Made by a program: the position numbers and the translations under genes | In this document: one piece after another, positions 8,379 through 16,681 of the stretch | Numbering within the stretch: position 1 is the first letter of the stretch | How the letters are laid out: every line of letters starts with the position of its first letter | Notes under the pieces: generated by a model | Seen by the model: the letters and a program-made list of their open reading frames with translations, nothing else | The model's database searches: none | Told to the model about the DNA's origin: nothing | From: an uncultured Caryophanales bacterium | GTDB lineage: Bacteria; Bacillota_I; Bacilli_A; RF39; UBA660 | Direction of reading: 5' to 3' | DNA length: 39,710 bases | Assembly: GCA_946410555.1 (NCBI GenBank) | Contig: CAMKAT010000010.1 | Span: 1 to 39,710 of the forward strand

Positions 8379-9269
8379 ATGGAGAATTTTGCAAAACCTA
8401 GTGTACTTAAAAATCATAAGAATTCTTTCTTTAGTAGTGTTAATGCTATCAGGGAATTAATTGATGATCTTTCCAATAATTATTCTACTGTTTCAGATAG
8501 ACTTAGTAAGTATTCTTCGAAACAAAAAGAATTAGTAACATCATTGGAAAAAAAGTTTAAAACTTATAATCTTAATTATAAAGAACCACTAATTTCTAAC
8601 GACTATGATCAAATAGTTAAATATGCTGAAGAATTACAAAGTGAACTTGCTATTTCTGTTCCTTCATTAAGTGAAGATAAAAAAGATAAAGTATTAGATG
8701 ATTCACTTCAAGTGTCATCAGAACTAACTCAACTTAAGTTACTTTATTCTTACATAGAAAAAGAAACTAATAATTTACTTTCTTATGAAGATGAACTTTC
8801 TAAGATAAGAATTCCTGAGAAAGATTCTAAAGAAGAAACTATTATAAGTTTTAAAGATATAAATAAGAAAAAAGAAGAAGATAAGTTAGATACTGTACTT
8901 GATAATATAGATACATCAATTGATTCTTCTATATTTAATGAAGAAGATGAAAAAGAATCTGAAGAACTTGCTTCTTACATAGATAACTTATTAACTGAAG
9001 AAGATAATAATTCAGTTGAAATAAGAATGAATCCAGGAGTTAGCTTCATGGATAGAGTAGAAGTTGTTTATGGAGACTCAAGTCTTTGGAAAGATGTATA
9101 TAATTACAATGCTTCTAATAAAGCTAAGATTGATGAAAAAGCTGAATTCTTAGGTAAATCAGTTAAAGAGGTTTGTAAGAGTGATAATGATTTAAATGGA
9201 ATTATTATTGATTTTCCTACTGAATTATCAGTTGAAAATAAATATGAAGAAACTAAAAGATTAGGATAA
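8379..9269 (+). CDS. Cytosolic coiled-coil protein with a LysM-like C-terminal segment
   Basis: Not a family I can name. The 296-aa protein has no signal peptide or membrane segment. Residues 1-150 are charged and helical with heptad-like spacing. Residues about 150-215 are acidic and low-complexity. The last 80 residues read like a degenerate LysM: VVYGDSSLWKDVYNYN, then NKAKID, then a final hydrophobic IIIDFPTEL, matching the GDSLW...NKxxI...L..P order of LysM. A LysM in a protein without export signal is odd (spore-coat and phage-tail proteins are known cases), so the domain call is tentative. Shine-Dalgarno TAGGAG; stop TAA lies in the loop of its terminator. Confidence 0.7.
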   Translation: MENFAKPSVLKNHKNSFFSSVNAIRELIDDLSNNYSTVSDRLSKYSSKQKELVTSLEKKFKTYNLNYKEPLISNDYDQIVKYAEELQSELAISVPSLSEDKKDKVLDDSLQVSSELTQLKLLYSYIEKETNNLLSYEDELSKIRIPEKDSKEETIISFKDINKKKEEDKLDTVLDNIDTSIDSSIFNEEDEKESEELASYIDNLLTEEDNNSVEIRMNPGVSFMDRVEVVYGDSSLWKDVYNYNASNKAKIDEKAEFLGKSVKEVCKSDNDLNGIIIDFPTELSVENKYEETKRLG

Positions 9270-9286
9270 ATTCCTAATCTTTTTTG
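9255..9286 (+). terminator. Terminator overlapping the end of the preceding gene
   Basis: The 12-bp stem 9255-9266 / 9272-9283 has the TAA stop (9267-9269) in its five-base loop; T-run 9280-9285. The 5' arm encodes the last four residues of the protein. Confidence 0.9.
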
Positions 9287-9413
9287 TTTTTATAAAATAT
9301 TAGGTATAAAAAAATATAGAAATAGTTTATAAAAAATGTTAATATTTATTTAAATAGAGAATAGGGTAATCATCGTGAGTCATTCAACTCTTCTATTTAC
9401 ATGGGAGGGTAAA

Positions 9414-11540
9414 ATGGAAGAGAAAAAGAAAAAGAATAATAATCTTGAAGAAGAAATTTCAAATGAAAAGAAAGTATTATCTGAAGAAGAAAAAATCAAT
9501 TTATTTATTCAGATGACTAATAGTAAAGTTTCGTTAACTAAAATATGTGAAACTTTAAATATAAAAGAATATGAAGCTTTAGGGTTAAAGAAAATTGCTA
9601 AAGATAAAGGTTATAATATTGTAACTAATCAAACAGATAAAGATATTATTTTCTATAATCAAGGTGAAATAAAAGATGTAGAAGATAAAATGATTGTCTT
9701 TAATACTGATGAGAATAATAACTTTAAGTTTATTGCTATATCTAATCCCTTGTTAGGAAATAAAGCTCAACAATTATCTATTATTAAAGATGTTTATAAA
9801 CAAGCAAAATTAATGGGTATTAGTACTATATTTTTATGTGGTAATCTTACAGCTGGAACTTATAAAATGAATGATGAAAATTATGATTCATTATTTATAT
9901 CAGATCAAGAAGGACAAGTAGATTATTTTATTGAAAATTATCCTCGTGAAGAAGGTATTACTACATATTTCATTACAGGTCCTAAAGATAATAAAGGAAA
10001 GATAAGCGTAGGTACTAGAATTGAAGAAGCTAGACCTGATATGGTTTATTTAGGGGCAGGAAACGCTGAAGTAAAAATTGATGATGCTGTAATGAAAATT
10101 ATGTCTTCAAAACAAAAAAAGACATATACTACATCTTATAGATCTGAAAAGAAAGTTAAATCTTTAAGATCTGAAGATAAACCTGATATATTACTTTATG
10201 GTTGTTTAAATCAAGCTGATCATGTTTATTTGAGAGAAAGTGATACTTATACAATCCCAAGTTTATGCGCTACAACTAAAGAAATGGAAAGCCAAGACGG
10301 CGCTAATACTGTTGGTGCATTAATCTTTGATGTAAATATTAAAAAGCCTGAATTAGAAAAGAAAAAGAAATCTCGTAAATATAGAGATAATAAGAAAACG
10401 AAAAGAACTGAATCAATTAAATTAACTACAATTCCATATTACAAAACTGATAAGAATGACTATAAAAATGTAAATATAATTGATAAGACTAAAAAGATTA
10501 TTTTACCTAATGAGGTTAATGATGAATTAGGTAAAGAAAGAGCTAAAAAATATTTTAATTATATTAAAAATGGAAAATCTATTGATGAGTTTAAAAATAA
10601 ATTTCATATGAATGATTCTGAACTATTTGGTATTGTTGAATTATGTAATATGTATGGTTTATATGTTTCTGTTATTAGAAATGATAAAAATGAAATGGTT
10701 TTTGAAAAAGGTTTACCTAAGAATTTAAAATTTGAAAAACCATATTTAAATTCTAATGATATAGTAGTAAGAGAGTTTTTAGTAGTAGCGGATAACCATT
10801 TATGTAATATTCATCAACAATTAGGAATATGTTATGAATTATATGAAGAAGCTAATAAGAGAGGAATTGAAATTGCCCTTAATGGTGGAGATGTTGTTGA
10901 TGGTAATTATAAAAATAGACCTAGTTATCCTAAACAAACTTTTTATGAAGGTTTTGATGATCAAACTGAATATGTAATAAGAAATTATCCTTATTTTCCT
11001 GGCATTATTACTAAAGTAATTTCAGGTAACCATGATAAGACACATGATTTTAATGATGGCGCTACAGTTTTAAAATGGGTTGCTAAAGAAAGAAAAGATA
11101 TTGAATATGTTGGTATTGATAGAGCGGACTTAGATATTGATGGTATTAGAATTAGACTGGATCATCCCGGCGATGGATCTGCTGATGCTCTTTCATATGC
11201 ATCACAAAAGTCTTTAGAGAGAATTAATGCAGGATCTAAACCTAATATTTATATTACTGCTCATTATCATAAGTGGTATGAAATGCTTTATAATAATGTA
11301 TTTGCATATTCTGCTCCTTGTTTATGTGGTCAAACTAATTTTGAGATGACTCATAAATTAAGAACTATGGTTGGTGGATTCTTCTTAAAGGTTTATATAA
11401 ATAAGAAAACTGGTGCAATTGAATATATTGAATCTGATCCTAGAATTTATGAAGAAAATGAATGGATTGATGAAGCTGGATTAGAACTAGATGAAATTAT
11501 CCAAAAAAGAAAGAAATTAATAAAAAATAAAGCTGCTTAA
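9414..11540 (+). CDS. Tandem metallophosphoesterase; first half inactive, second half active
   Basis: A 708-aa cytosolic protein built from two copies of a unit: a small HTH-like helical segment, then a calcineurin-like phosphoesterase. In the second copy the metal ligands are present: D460-N-H462, GGD (D493), GNHD (N539-H540-D541) and H617-Y-H619. The first copy aligns well (QQLSIIKDVYKQA against QQLGICYELYEEA; IPSLCATT against APCLCGQT). Its ligand positions read N111, L113, N in CGN, P-K in GPKD, and C/N in place of HxH, so it cannot bind the di-metal centre in the usual way. Substrate unknown; nucleic acid is a guess from the basic linker (residues about 305-335). ATG 9414 follows GGGAGGG; an upstream in-frame GTG (9375) lacks one. 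Confidence 0.85.
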   Translation: MEEKKKKNNNLEEEISNEKKVLSEEEKINLFIQMTNSKVSLTKICETLNIKEYEALGLKKIAKDKGYNIVTNQTDKDIIFYNQGEIKDVEDKMIVFNTDENNNFKFIAISNPLLGNKAQQLSIIKDVYKQAKLMGISTIFLCGNLTAGTYKMNDENYDSLFISDQEGQVDYFIENYPREEGITTYFITGPKDNKGKISVGTRIEEARPDMVYLGAGNAEVKIDDAVMKIMSSKQKKTYTTSYRSEKKVKSLRSEDKPDILLYGCLNQADHVYLRESDTYTIPSLCATTKEMESQDGANTVGALIFDVNIKKPELEKKKKSRKYRDNKKTKRTESIKLTTIPYYKTDKNDYKNVNIIDKTKKIILPNEVNDELGKERAKKYFNYIKNGKSIDEFKNKFHMNDSELFGIVELCNMYGLYVSVIRNDKNEMVFEKGLPKNLKFEKPYLNSNDIVVREFLVVADNHLCNIHQQLGICYELYEEANKRGIEIALNGGDVVDGNYKNRPSYPKQTFYEGFDDQTEYVIRNYPYFPGIITKVISGNHDKTHDFNDGATVLKWVAKERKDIEYVGIDRADLDIDGIRIRLDHPGDGSADALSYASQKSLERINAGSKPNIYITAHYHKWYEMLYNNVFAYSAPCLCGQTNFEMTHKLRTMVGGFFLKVYINKKTGAIEYIESDPRIYEENEWIDEAGLELDEIIQKRKKLIKNKAA

Positions 11541-11544
11541 AAAA

Positions 11545-11573
11545 TTAACAACATTTTATTTTTATGTTATAAT
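11545..11573 (+). promoter_or_regulatory. Promoter of the gene at 11603
   Basis: TTAACA (11545-11550), 17 bp, TATAAT (11568-11573), TGT extended -10. Confidence 0.75.
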
Positions 11574-11602
11574 AAGCATCACTTGAAAGGAATATGGTGT
11601 TT

Positions 11603-12379
11603 ATGAACGATAGAAAATTTTACTATTTAAGTGAAATTATTATTGGTTTAAGAGATGAATACAATAATTTAAAAAATGAATTAGATGAATTAAAGAAGAC
11701 TATGGTACTTCTTGACAATTATGATGCTACTTTTGGATTTGAACTTAGTAATCCGGAACTTAGAGTTTTAATTGTTAAATTAGAAAAGAAAGTTAAAGGA
11801 TTAGAAAATTTAATTAATATCATCAAAGTTTCTAAATCATTTGATACTGAAATTAGTTGTGATGCTATTTATAATAATCCAGAATTACAACATGCAAGTA
11901 ATTTTGTTAGAGAAACTAATTGGTTTAATTATAATGATAAATATAAAACTAGAATTTATAAAGAATGCGATAAGATTCTTCATGAAGATATCGTTTTAGG
12001 TGGTTCTTCTACTCCTATTAAAGTTGAAGATTCTAATATAGAAATAAAAATTGCTCCTAATTGTATTGATTTATATGCTAATAAGTTTAATAAGTTAGCT
12101 CCTTGTACTGGAATTGCTTATCGTGCATATGAAGATGAATTAGTAATTAATAATTATTCTAATAATCCTTCATTTGCTGCTGGTATAACTGAAATTATGC
12201 ATACTCCAATACCAAAATCTATTATTAACTCTAGAGTTACAAATATTATTGATAATAATCCTAAATCTCTTTTACCATTAAAAATCAAAGGTTTAACTAA
12301 TACTAAGGCAACTCAATATTTTAGTTTAGAAGAAAAAGAAGATAGTGTAGTTGCTACTTTAACTAGAACAAAAATGTAG
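11603..12379 (+). CDS. Uncharacterised cytosolic protein with N-terminal coiled coil
   Basis: I do not recognise it. The 258-aa product begins with a coiled coil (residues about 10-80, many Leu/Glu/Lys heptads), followed by a mixed alpha/beta region with no catalytic motif I can identify and no membrane segment. ATG 11603 is chosen because GAAAGGA (11585-11591) would be only two nt from the alternative ATG at 11594. It has its own promoter and a terminator whose stem includes the TAG stop. It lies between the tandem phosphoesterase and the tRNA-Pro/Arg genes, which says little about its role. Confidence 0.7.
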   Translation: MNDRKFYYLSEIIIGLRDEYNNLKNELDELKKTMVLLDNYDATFGFELSNPELRVLIVKLEKKVKGLENLINIIKVSKSFDTEISCDAIYNNPELQHASNFVRETNWFNYNDKYKTRIYKECDKILHEDIVLGGSSTPIKVEDSNIEIKIAPNCIDLYANKFNKLAPCTGIAYRAYEDELVINNYSNNPSFAAGITEIMHTPIPKSIINSRVTNIIDNNPKSLLPLKIKGLTNTKATQYFSLEEKEDSVVATLTRTKM

Positions 12380-12400
12380 ATAAATTTCTACATTTTTTTA
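12370..12400 (+). terminator. Terminator containing the stop codon of the preceding gene
   Basis: AAAAATGTAGA (12370-12380) pairs with TCTACATTTTT (12387-12397), T-run to 12399. The TAG stop (12377-12379) is within the stem. Confidence 0.85.
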
Positions 12401-12418
12401 TTTAATATATTTTATAAA

Positions 12419-12446
12419 TAAAAAAACGATATCATTTGATATCGTT
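12419..12446 (-). terminator. Terminator of the minus-strand tRNA-Arg/tRNA-Pro unit
   Basis: AACGATATCA (12425-12434) and TGATATCGTT (12437-12446) form a hairpin followed, on the minus strand, by a T-run (plus-strand A-run 12421-12426). The two-base apex must open to a slightly larger loop. Confidence 0.75.
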
Positions 12447-12457
12447 AATTTCTTAAA

Positions 12458-12534
12458 TGGTCGAGAAGACAGGATTCGAACCTGCGACCCCCTGGTCCCA
12501 AACCAGGTGCACTACCAAGCTGTGCTACTTCTCG
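12458..12534 (-). tRNA. tRNA-Pro (TGG), CCA encoded
   Basis: On the minus strand acceptor CGAGAAG pairs with CTTCTCG, the discriminator is A and CCA is encoded. The anticodon arm CCTGG-TTTGGGA-CCAGG gives TGG. Its 3' ACCA is complementary to the UGGU of the proS T-box at 19709-19712. Confidence 0.96.
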
Positions 12535-12540
12535 ATTAAA

Positions 12541-12617
12541 TGGTGCGCCCAAAGGGAGTCGAACCCCTAACCTTTAGATCCGTAGTCTAACGCTCTATCC
12601 AATTGCGCTATGAGCGC
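12541..12617 (-). tRNA. tRNA-Arg (ACG), CCA encoded
   Basis: On the minus strand acceptor GCGCTCA pairs with TGGGCGC (one T-G pair), discriminator A, CCA encoded. The anticodon arm TTAGA-CTACGGA-TCTAA gives ACG, expected to be read as inosine after TadA. It is cotranscribed with tRNA-Pro, six nt apart. Confidence 0.96.
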
Positions 12618-12637
12618 GCTTTTGAATTACATGATTA

Positions 12638-12665
12638 ATTATAACATAATTTATTAATAAATCAA
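12638..12665 (-). promoter_or_regulatory. Promoter of the tRNA-Arg/tRNA-Pro unit
   Basis: On the minus strand TTGATT (12660-12665), 16 bp, TATAAT (12638-12643) with TGT extended -10. It lies back to back with the trmB promoter (TGATATAAT, 12684-12692). Confidence 0.75.
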
Positions 12666-12711
12666 GTAAAAATTTAATATCTATGATATAATACGTTCGA
12701 GGAGTGAAATT

Positions 12712-13350
12712 ATGAAATACGTAGCTGTTAAAGGTGCAGATAAAATACTTTCTAAAAGCACATATATTGTACAAAGACCTGAGAACTTAAAGAATAACTG
12801 GAAAGAAGAATTTGGTAATAATAATCCTATCATGGTTGAACTTGGAATGGGAAGAGGAGACATGATTATTAAGATGGCTCAACAAAACCCTAAAGTTAAC
12901 TATATTGGATTAGAATTAGATGATAATCAAATAGCTACTGCTGCTAAAAGATTAATAGGAAAGAGTTTACCAAATTTAAGACTTATTCATGGAAATGCTC
13001 AAGATTTAGATAAAATGTTTGGAAGAGAAATTGATACTATTTATTTAACTTTCTCTGAACCTTGGCCAAAAAAACATGATGAACAAAAAAGATTTACTCA
13101 TTATGGTTACTTAAAACTTTATGATAAAGTTTTTAGAAAGAAAAAACATATTATATTAAAGACTGATAATAAAGGTTTATTTGCTTATTCTTTAGAAACT
13201 TTAAGTCAATATTGGTATACTTTTAAGAAAGTTTCTTTAGACTTACATCATGATGAAAGACATATACCTAATATTATGACTGACTTTGAAAAGAACTATT
13301 TTGATATTGGTAGACCTATTTATTATGTAGATGCAGAATTTGAAGGATAA
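12712..13350 (+). CDS. trmB: tRNA (guanine-N7-)-methyltransferase
   Basis: TrmB makes m7G46 in tRNA variable loops using SAM. The 212-aa product has the SAM-binding VELGMGRGD (residues about 43-51), YIGLELDDNQ for the second strand and the family signature, here SEPWPKKHDEQKRFT (usually DPWPK). The C-terminal TDFEKNYFDIGRPIYY corresponds to the TxYE.KF..G.PI.. tail. GAGGAG (12699-12704) precedes the ATG. The extended -10 ends only 19 nt before the ATG, so the leader would be about a dozen nt. It is next to tRNA genes, with a divergent promoter. Confidence 0.95.
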   Translation: MKYVAVKGADKILSKSTYIVQRPENLKNNWKEEFGNNNPIMVELGMGRGDMIIKMAQQNPKVNYIGLELDDNQIATAAKRLIGKSLPNLRLIHGNAQDLDKMFGREIDTIYLTFSEPWPKKHDEQKRFTHYGYLKLYDKVFRKKKHIILKTDNKGLFAYSLETLSQYWYTFKKVSLDLHHDERHIPNIMTDFEKNYFDIGRPIYYVDAEFEG

Positions 13351-13366
13351 TAATCCTTCTTTTTTT
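13342..13366 (+). terminator. trmB terminator with the stop codon in its loop
   Basis: GAAGGA (13342-13347) pairs with TCCTTC (13354-13359) around TAATAA, which contains the TAA stop (13348-13350); T-run follows. Confidence 0.85.
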
Positions 13367-13450
13367 GTTTATAAATATAGTAAAAAAATTATTTTCTTTT
13401 TATATATTATATGTAATAATTATGTTAAGAAAAATAGGAGAGGAGTTTAT

Positions 13451-14203
13451 ATGAAAAGAGAGAGTTTTCAAGGGATATTATTGGGAATAGTAATCATGTG
13501 TGCAGTTTTTGCATTTATTACAATTGCATGGGCTGCTTTTAGTACGAATTTAACTATTAGTGGTTCTGCAACTATTAAAGAACAAAGCTGGAAAATCGAC
13601 TTTACTAATGATATTACTAAAGATTTCGCTACAGCTGGTGGTGGATCTTCTATTCCTTTAACAGGAGTTGCAGCTGAAAATGCAGATACTACTAATGCTA
13701 CATTTGCCATTACAGATGCTCATACTGTCGGAGGTATATTAGGCGAGTTAAATTCTGGTGGCGATAAGATTACTTATACATGGTATGTTAGAAATTTTGG
13801 TACTTTTGATGCTGATATAACTGTTAAATCTACTAGTAAAGGTGGTTTACAATCTACTGATTTAACAACTGGTGGTGCTAATATTGCAGTTACTTGTACT
13901 TCTAATAGTGGAGCTACAAATGAAGATGATTGGTGTAATGGTACTACTTCGCCTGCTGCTTCTGCACATGTTAAAGCTACATTAACTGTTGATAGTTATC
14001 AAAATGCTAGTCCTGCTAAATTCTATGATGGTACTACTAAAAACATTATAGCTGATGACGGAAATACTTCTGATGCTGATATTTTAGAGTTCAAATTAAC
14101 TGTTGAATTTATAAATGTTGGTGCTGGTTCAAATCCTGATGTTGTAAATAGAGATATAGCTGTTTCTATACCATCTATGATTTTAGTTGCAGATCAAGCT
14201 TAG
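13451..14203 (+). CDS. Secreted or surface protein with a TasA/camelysin-like N-terminus
   Basis: A 250-aa exported protein. Residues 1-30 form a signal peptide ending in IAWAAFS, followed by TNLTISGSATI. This resembles the start of proteins processed by SipW-type signal peptidases, though no SipW is in this window. The mature part is rich in Gly, Ala, Ser and Thr and predicted beta, with two cysteines (VTCTS and DDWCNG) about 18 residues apart that could form a disulfide. It could be a fibre or adhesin subunit (inference). ATG 13451 has AGGAGAGGAG upstream; in-frame ATGs from 13331 overlap trmB and have no signal. A clean terminator follows. Confidence 0.75.
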   Translation: MKRESFQGILLGIVIMCAVFAFITIAWAAFSTNLTISGSATIKEQSWKIDFTNDITKDFATAGGGSSIPLTGVAAENADTTNATFAITDAHTVGGILGELNSGGDKITYTWYVRNFGTFDADITVKSTSKGGLQSTDLTTGGANIAVTCTSNSGATNEDDWCNGTTSPAASAHVKATLTVDSYQNASPAKFYDGTTKNIIADDGNTSDADILEFKLTVEFINVGAGSNPDVVNRDIAVSIPSMILVADQA

Positions 14204-14213
14204 AATATAAATT

Positions 14214-14238
14214 AACTACACATATGTGTAGTTTTTTT
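14214..14238 (+). terminator. Terminator of the secreted-protein gene
   Basis: ACTACAC (14215-14221) and GTGTAGT (14226-14232) around ATAT, then seven T. Confidence 0.88.
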
Positions 14239-14280
14239 ATTGTTTAAATTGTATAATTGATTAAGATAGGGATGGTTATT

Positions 14281-15876
14281 ATGAAGTATAAAAATGGTAT
14301 TACTTTGAATGAACTTATTGATCAAATTACTTCTTCTGTTGAACCATCCTGGGATACTTTAAAGAAGATAAGATATGTATATATTGAATTAGGTAAGTAT
14401 TTAGAAAAGAATACTGATTTCTTTATGACTGTTATGCATAATGTTAAGAAAGAACATGAATTATCGCCTGAACAAATTGAAAATATTTATAATGATGATT
14501 TAGATGATGGTAGTAGAAGAGATTGGAATAGAGTTATTGGTAGAAGTGCTGCGATACTTTTGAGTAAATGTTTAAATAAGTTAAATATTTATAATAAGAT
14601 TATATATACTACTAGTTTTGATAAGTTTGAAACTAGTGATGATGAGACATTTGAAATAAGACATGTATTTGTTAATGCAAAACTAGATGAAGAAAGATCT
14701 ATCTTTTTAACTCTTGCAGCTGATCTTCCTTATATTCAAAATAATTTAGAAACTCAAATGTTTGGTAATTTAATTAGATATAAGAAGATTGATGAAAATG
14801 GAAATATGAATCAACTTTATGAAGGACCTGAAGTTACTGATTTGGTTGAGGTATCTAAAGATGAGTTATTTAGAATAGATAAAGAATTAGGTTATACATA
14901 TATTGTGGAAGATAATGATGAACCTAAATATGTGTATGGTAATTATTTCTTTGATTCTATTAAACAAAAACTTAGTGGTAATAAATTGTATCTAGATTTA
15001 CTAGCTCAAGATACAGATTTTTATCAAAATGTCTTAGGTAGTCATGCTTTTAAAGCTAACATCAAGAATGTAATTAAATTAAAAAATATCACAAAGAGAT
15101 CTTGTGAATATATTAGTAGATTTTTTGATTTTGATTTTAAGCCTTATGATATTGAAAGATTTGATTATAAAAAATGGCATAATGATATTACTGAGTTTGC
15201 TAAGAATAGAGAATTTGATGTAGTTGGAAATGATTACGGAGATAGAACATTTGAAAATATCTTAAGAGTAAATGATTCTTTTGTTAATATTGTTGCTGAT
15301 TTAGCTACTTCAATTTTGGATAATACTATTACTGAAGAAAGTCTTATGCAATATAGAAATAAGTTTAATAAAAAGTTATTATTTTTAAGTAGATTCTTTG
15401 TAGATAACGAATATTTACCTCATTATGATGAAAATGGTGTAGTTAATCAAAACTATATTTCTAAAAAATTACATACTATATTTAAATATGCATTTAGTTG
15501 TAATGATGAAGTAACTGACTTTAACAGATTAAGTTATAATGAACAAATTGCTATTATAAGATTATTTATTCCTATTATATTTGGAGATATAAGTGAGAAG
15601 AACACTTATGAAAAAGGAAGCAATCCTCCGATATATAATGTTATAAGAACTTATACTTATAGAATGAAGAGTGACGGTTCTTATGAATTAGTTTTTGAAA
15701 TAGATAATCATGATGTTAAGGATTATTATACTTATAACTTAAGTAGTAATAAGTTTAAGAGAATTACTCAAACTAAATTTTGGTTTACTGCTGTTAATAA
15801 TATTATTTGTAGTAAAGATTTAAAAGATAAATTAAATATAGAAAAAGATGTTGAAAATAAAAGACGTTTAAATTAA
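14281..15876 (+). CDS. Large cytosolic protein with a degenerate transglutaminase-like N-terminal region
   Basis: A 531-aa protein with no signal or membrane segment; no named family recognised. Residues 20-170 follow the order of a papain/transglutaminase-like domain: KIRYVYIELGK; then RSAAILLSKCLNKLNI where the catalytic Cys normally precedes RS but Gly stands instead; then RHVFVNAKLDE with the His (H128) kept; then FLTLAADLPYIQ where the usual catalytic Asp is replaced by Thr. So it looks like an inactive relative, at moderate confidence. The remaining 360 residues are alpha-rich and unassigned. ATG 14281 follows AGGGA; TATAAT (14252-14257) is 23 nt upstream. Its stop overlaps that of the convergent gene. 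Confidence 0.7.
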   Translation: MKYKNGITLNELIDQITSSVEPSWDTLKKIRYVYIELGKYLEKNTDFFMTVMHNVKKEHELSPEQIENIYNDDLDDGSRRDWNRVIGRSAAILLSKCLNKLNIYNKIIYTTSFDKFETSDDETFEIRHVFVNAKLDEERSIFLTLAADLPYIQNNLETQMFGNLIRYKKIDENGNMNQLYEGPEVTDLVEVSKDELFRIDKELGYTYIVEDNDEPKYVYGNYFFDSIKQKLSGNKLYLDLLAQDTDFYQNVLGSHAFKANIKNVIKLKNITKRSCEYISRFFDFDFKPYDIERFDYKKWHNDITEFAKNREFDVVGNDYGDRTFENILRVNDSFVNIVADLATSILDNTITEESLMQYRNKFNKKLLFLSRFFVDNEYLPHYDENGVVNQNYISKKLHTIFKYAFSCNDEVTDFNRLSYNEQIAIIRLFIPIIFGDISEKNTYEKGSNPPIYNVIRTYTYRMKSDGSYELVFEIDNHDVKDYYTYNLSSNKFKRITQTKFWFTAVNNIICSKDLKDKLNIEKDVENKRRLN

Positions 15877-15884
15877 CGTCTTTT
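15859..15884. terminator. Palindromic bidirectional terminator made of two coding ends
   Basis: AAAAGACGTT (15859-15868) pairs with AACGTCTTTT (15875-15884). The plus gene stops at 15874-15876 and the minus gene at 15873-15875, and both proteins read Lys-Arg-Arg from the palindrome. Confidence 0.85.
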
Positions 15885-16259
15885 ATGTTGTCCTGTTGCT
15901 ATAGCATTAACTATCATATCTTCAATATATGAGTTATTGTTTATCTCAGGAATATCTAATTGATTTTGTTCTATGTAATCCATTAATAATGGTACATATT
16001 CATTTTGAATTTCTTCTTCAGTTGGATCATCGATGTATTCAATAGTTTTTTGAATTTCTTCTAGATTATTTGAACCAGTTAATATATGTATAGAGTTATC
16101 ATCATCTCTATATATTATATATGCACTTAATGGTTTAGTTGGTAATAATCTTGCATCAAAGAAAAATGCTTTTTTAGTTTCTTCTTCGTTTAATCTAAAT
16201 AATCCTTTATAGGGATGAGCATTAATATTATATGTTTTATTATTATATGTAGTTTCCAT
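15873..16259 (-). CDS. Small acidic protein of unknown function
   Basis: A 128-aa cytosolic protein, not recognised. It has a beta-rich first half (KGLFRLNEEETKKAFFFDA, YIIYRDDDNSIHILTG) and a helical, acidic second half ending in KRR. ATG at 16259 has GAAGGTG seven nt upstream; the GTG three codons before lies within that Shine-Dalgarno. A minus-strand TATAAT (16274-16279) ends just 14 nt before the ATG; two more TATAAT-like repeats lie upstream, so the true -10 is uncertain. Confidence 0.65.
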   Translation of the reverse strand: METTYNNKTYNINAHPYKGLFRLNEEETKKAFFFDARLLPTKPLSAYIIYRDDDNSIHILTGSNNLEEIQKTIEYIDDPTEEEIQNEYVPLLMDYIEQNQLDIPEINNNSYIEDMIVNAIATGQHKRR

Positions 16260-16405
16260 TTTATACACCTTCTATTATATAAATTATATATTATAAATTA
16301 AAAAAATTAAAGAAATTTAAATGTAAACCACAAGTTGAGCCCTTCAACTTAAGTTTTATAACAAAAACATAAGATTTTATTTTATAATACTCTTGGGTGA
16401 TAAAA

Positions 16406-16681
16406 ATGAAATTTGTTAAGATTACTGCTTCTTGGTGTTTATCTTGTATATTAATGAAATCTAAGATTGAATCATTTGAATCTAGATTTGTTAATGGTGT
16501 AGAGATAGTTAATTTAGATGCAGATAATGATAAAGAAGAAATAGGTAAATATAATATTGGAGAAAAACTTCCTATTTATATTATCTTTAATGGAGATAAA
16601 GAAGTATCTAGACTTATTGGCGAAAAAGGAAATAAGGATTTAGAAAAGTTCTTTATTGAAGGAGGTTTAATCAATGAGTAA
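16406..16681 (+). CDS. Small cytosolic thioredoxin-like protein
   Basis: A 91-aa thioredoxin-fold protein without a signal. It has the active site W10-C11-L-S-C14, the cis-proline P56 in KLPIYIIF and the final helix. It probably passes electrons to the membrane protein encoded next, as thioredoxin does to CcdA/DsbD. Its stop overlaps the next start by eight nt and GGAGG inside its 3' end is the next gene's Shine-Dalgarno, so the two are translationally coupled. ATG 16406 follows GGGTGA; the GTG at 16397 is part of that site. TATAAT (16383-16388) ends 17 nt before the ATG. Confidence 0.85.
   Translation: MKFVKITASWCLSCILMKSKIESFESRFVNGVEIVNLDADNDKEEIGKYNIGEKLPIYIIFNGDKEVSRLIGEKGNKDLEKFFIEGGLINE

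Noticed and set aside
12681-12863. Minus-strand ORF over the trmB start
   Set aside because: Antisense shadow of trmB and its promoter; no Shine-Dalgarno and no sensible protein features.
13331-13450. Upstream extension of the secreted protein gene, with ATG at 13331
   Set aside because: It overlaps trmB and its terminator and adds residues before a clear signal peptide; ATG 13451 has a strong AGGAGAGGAG.
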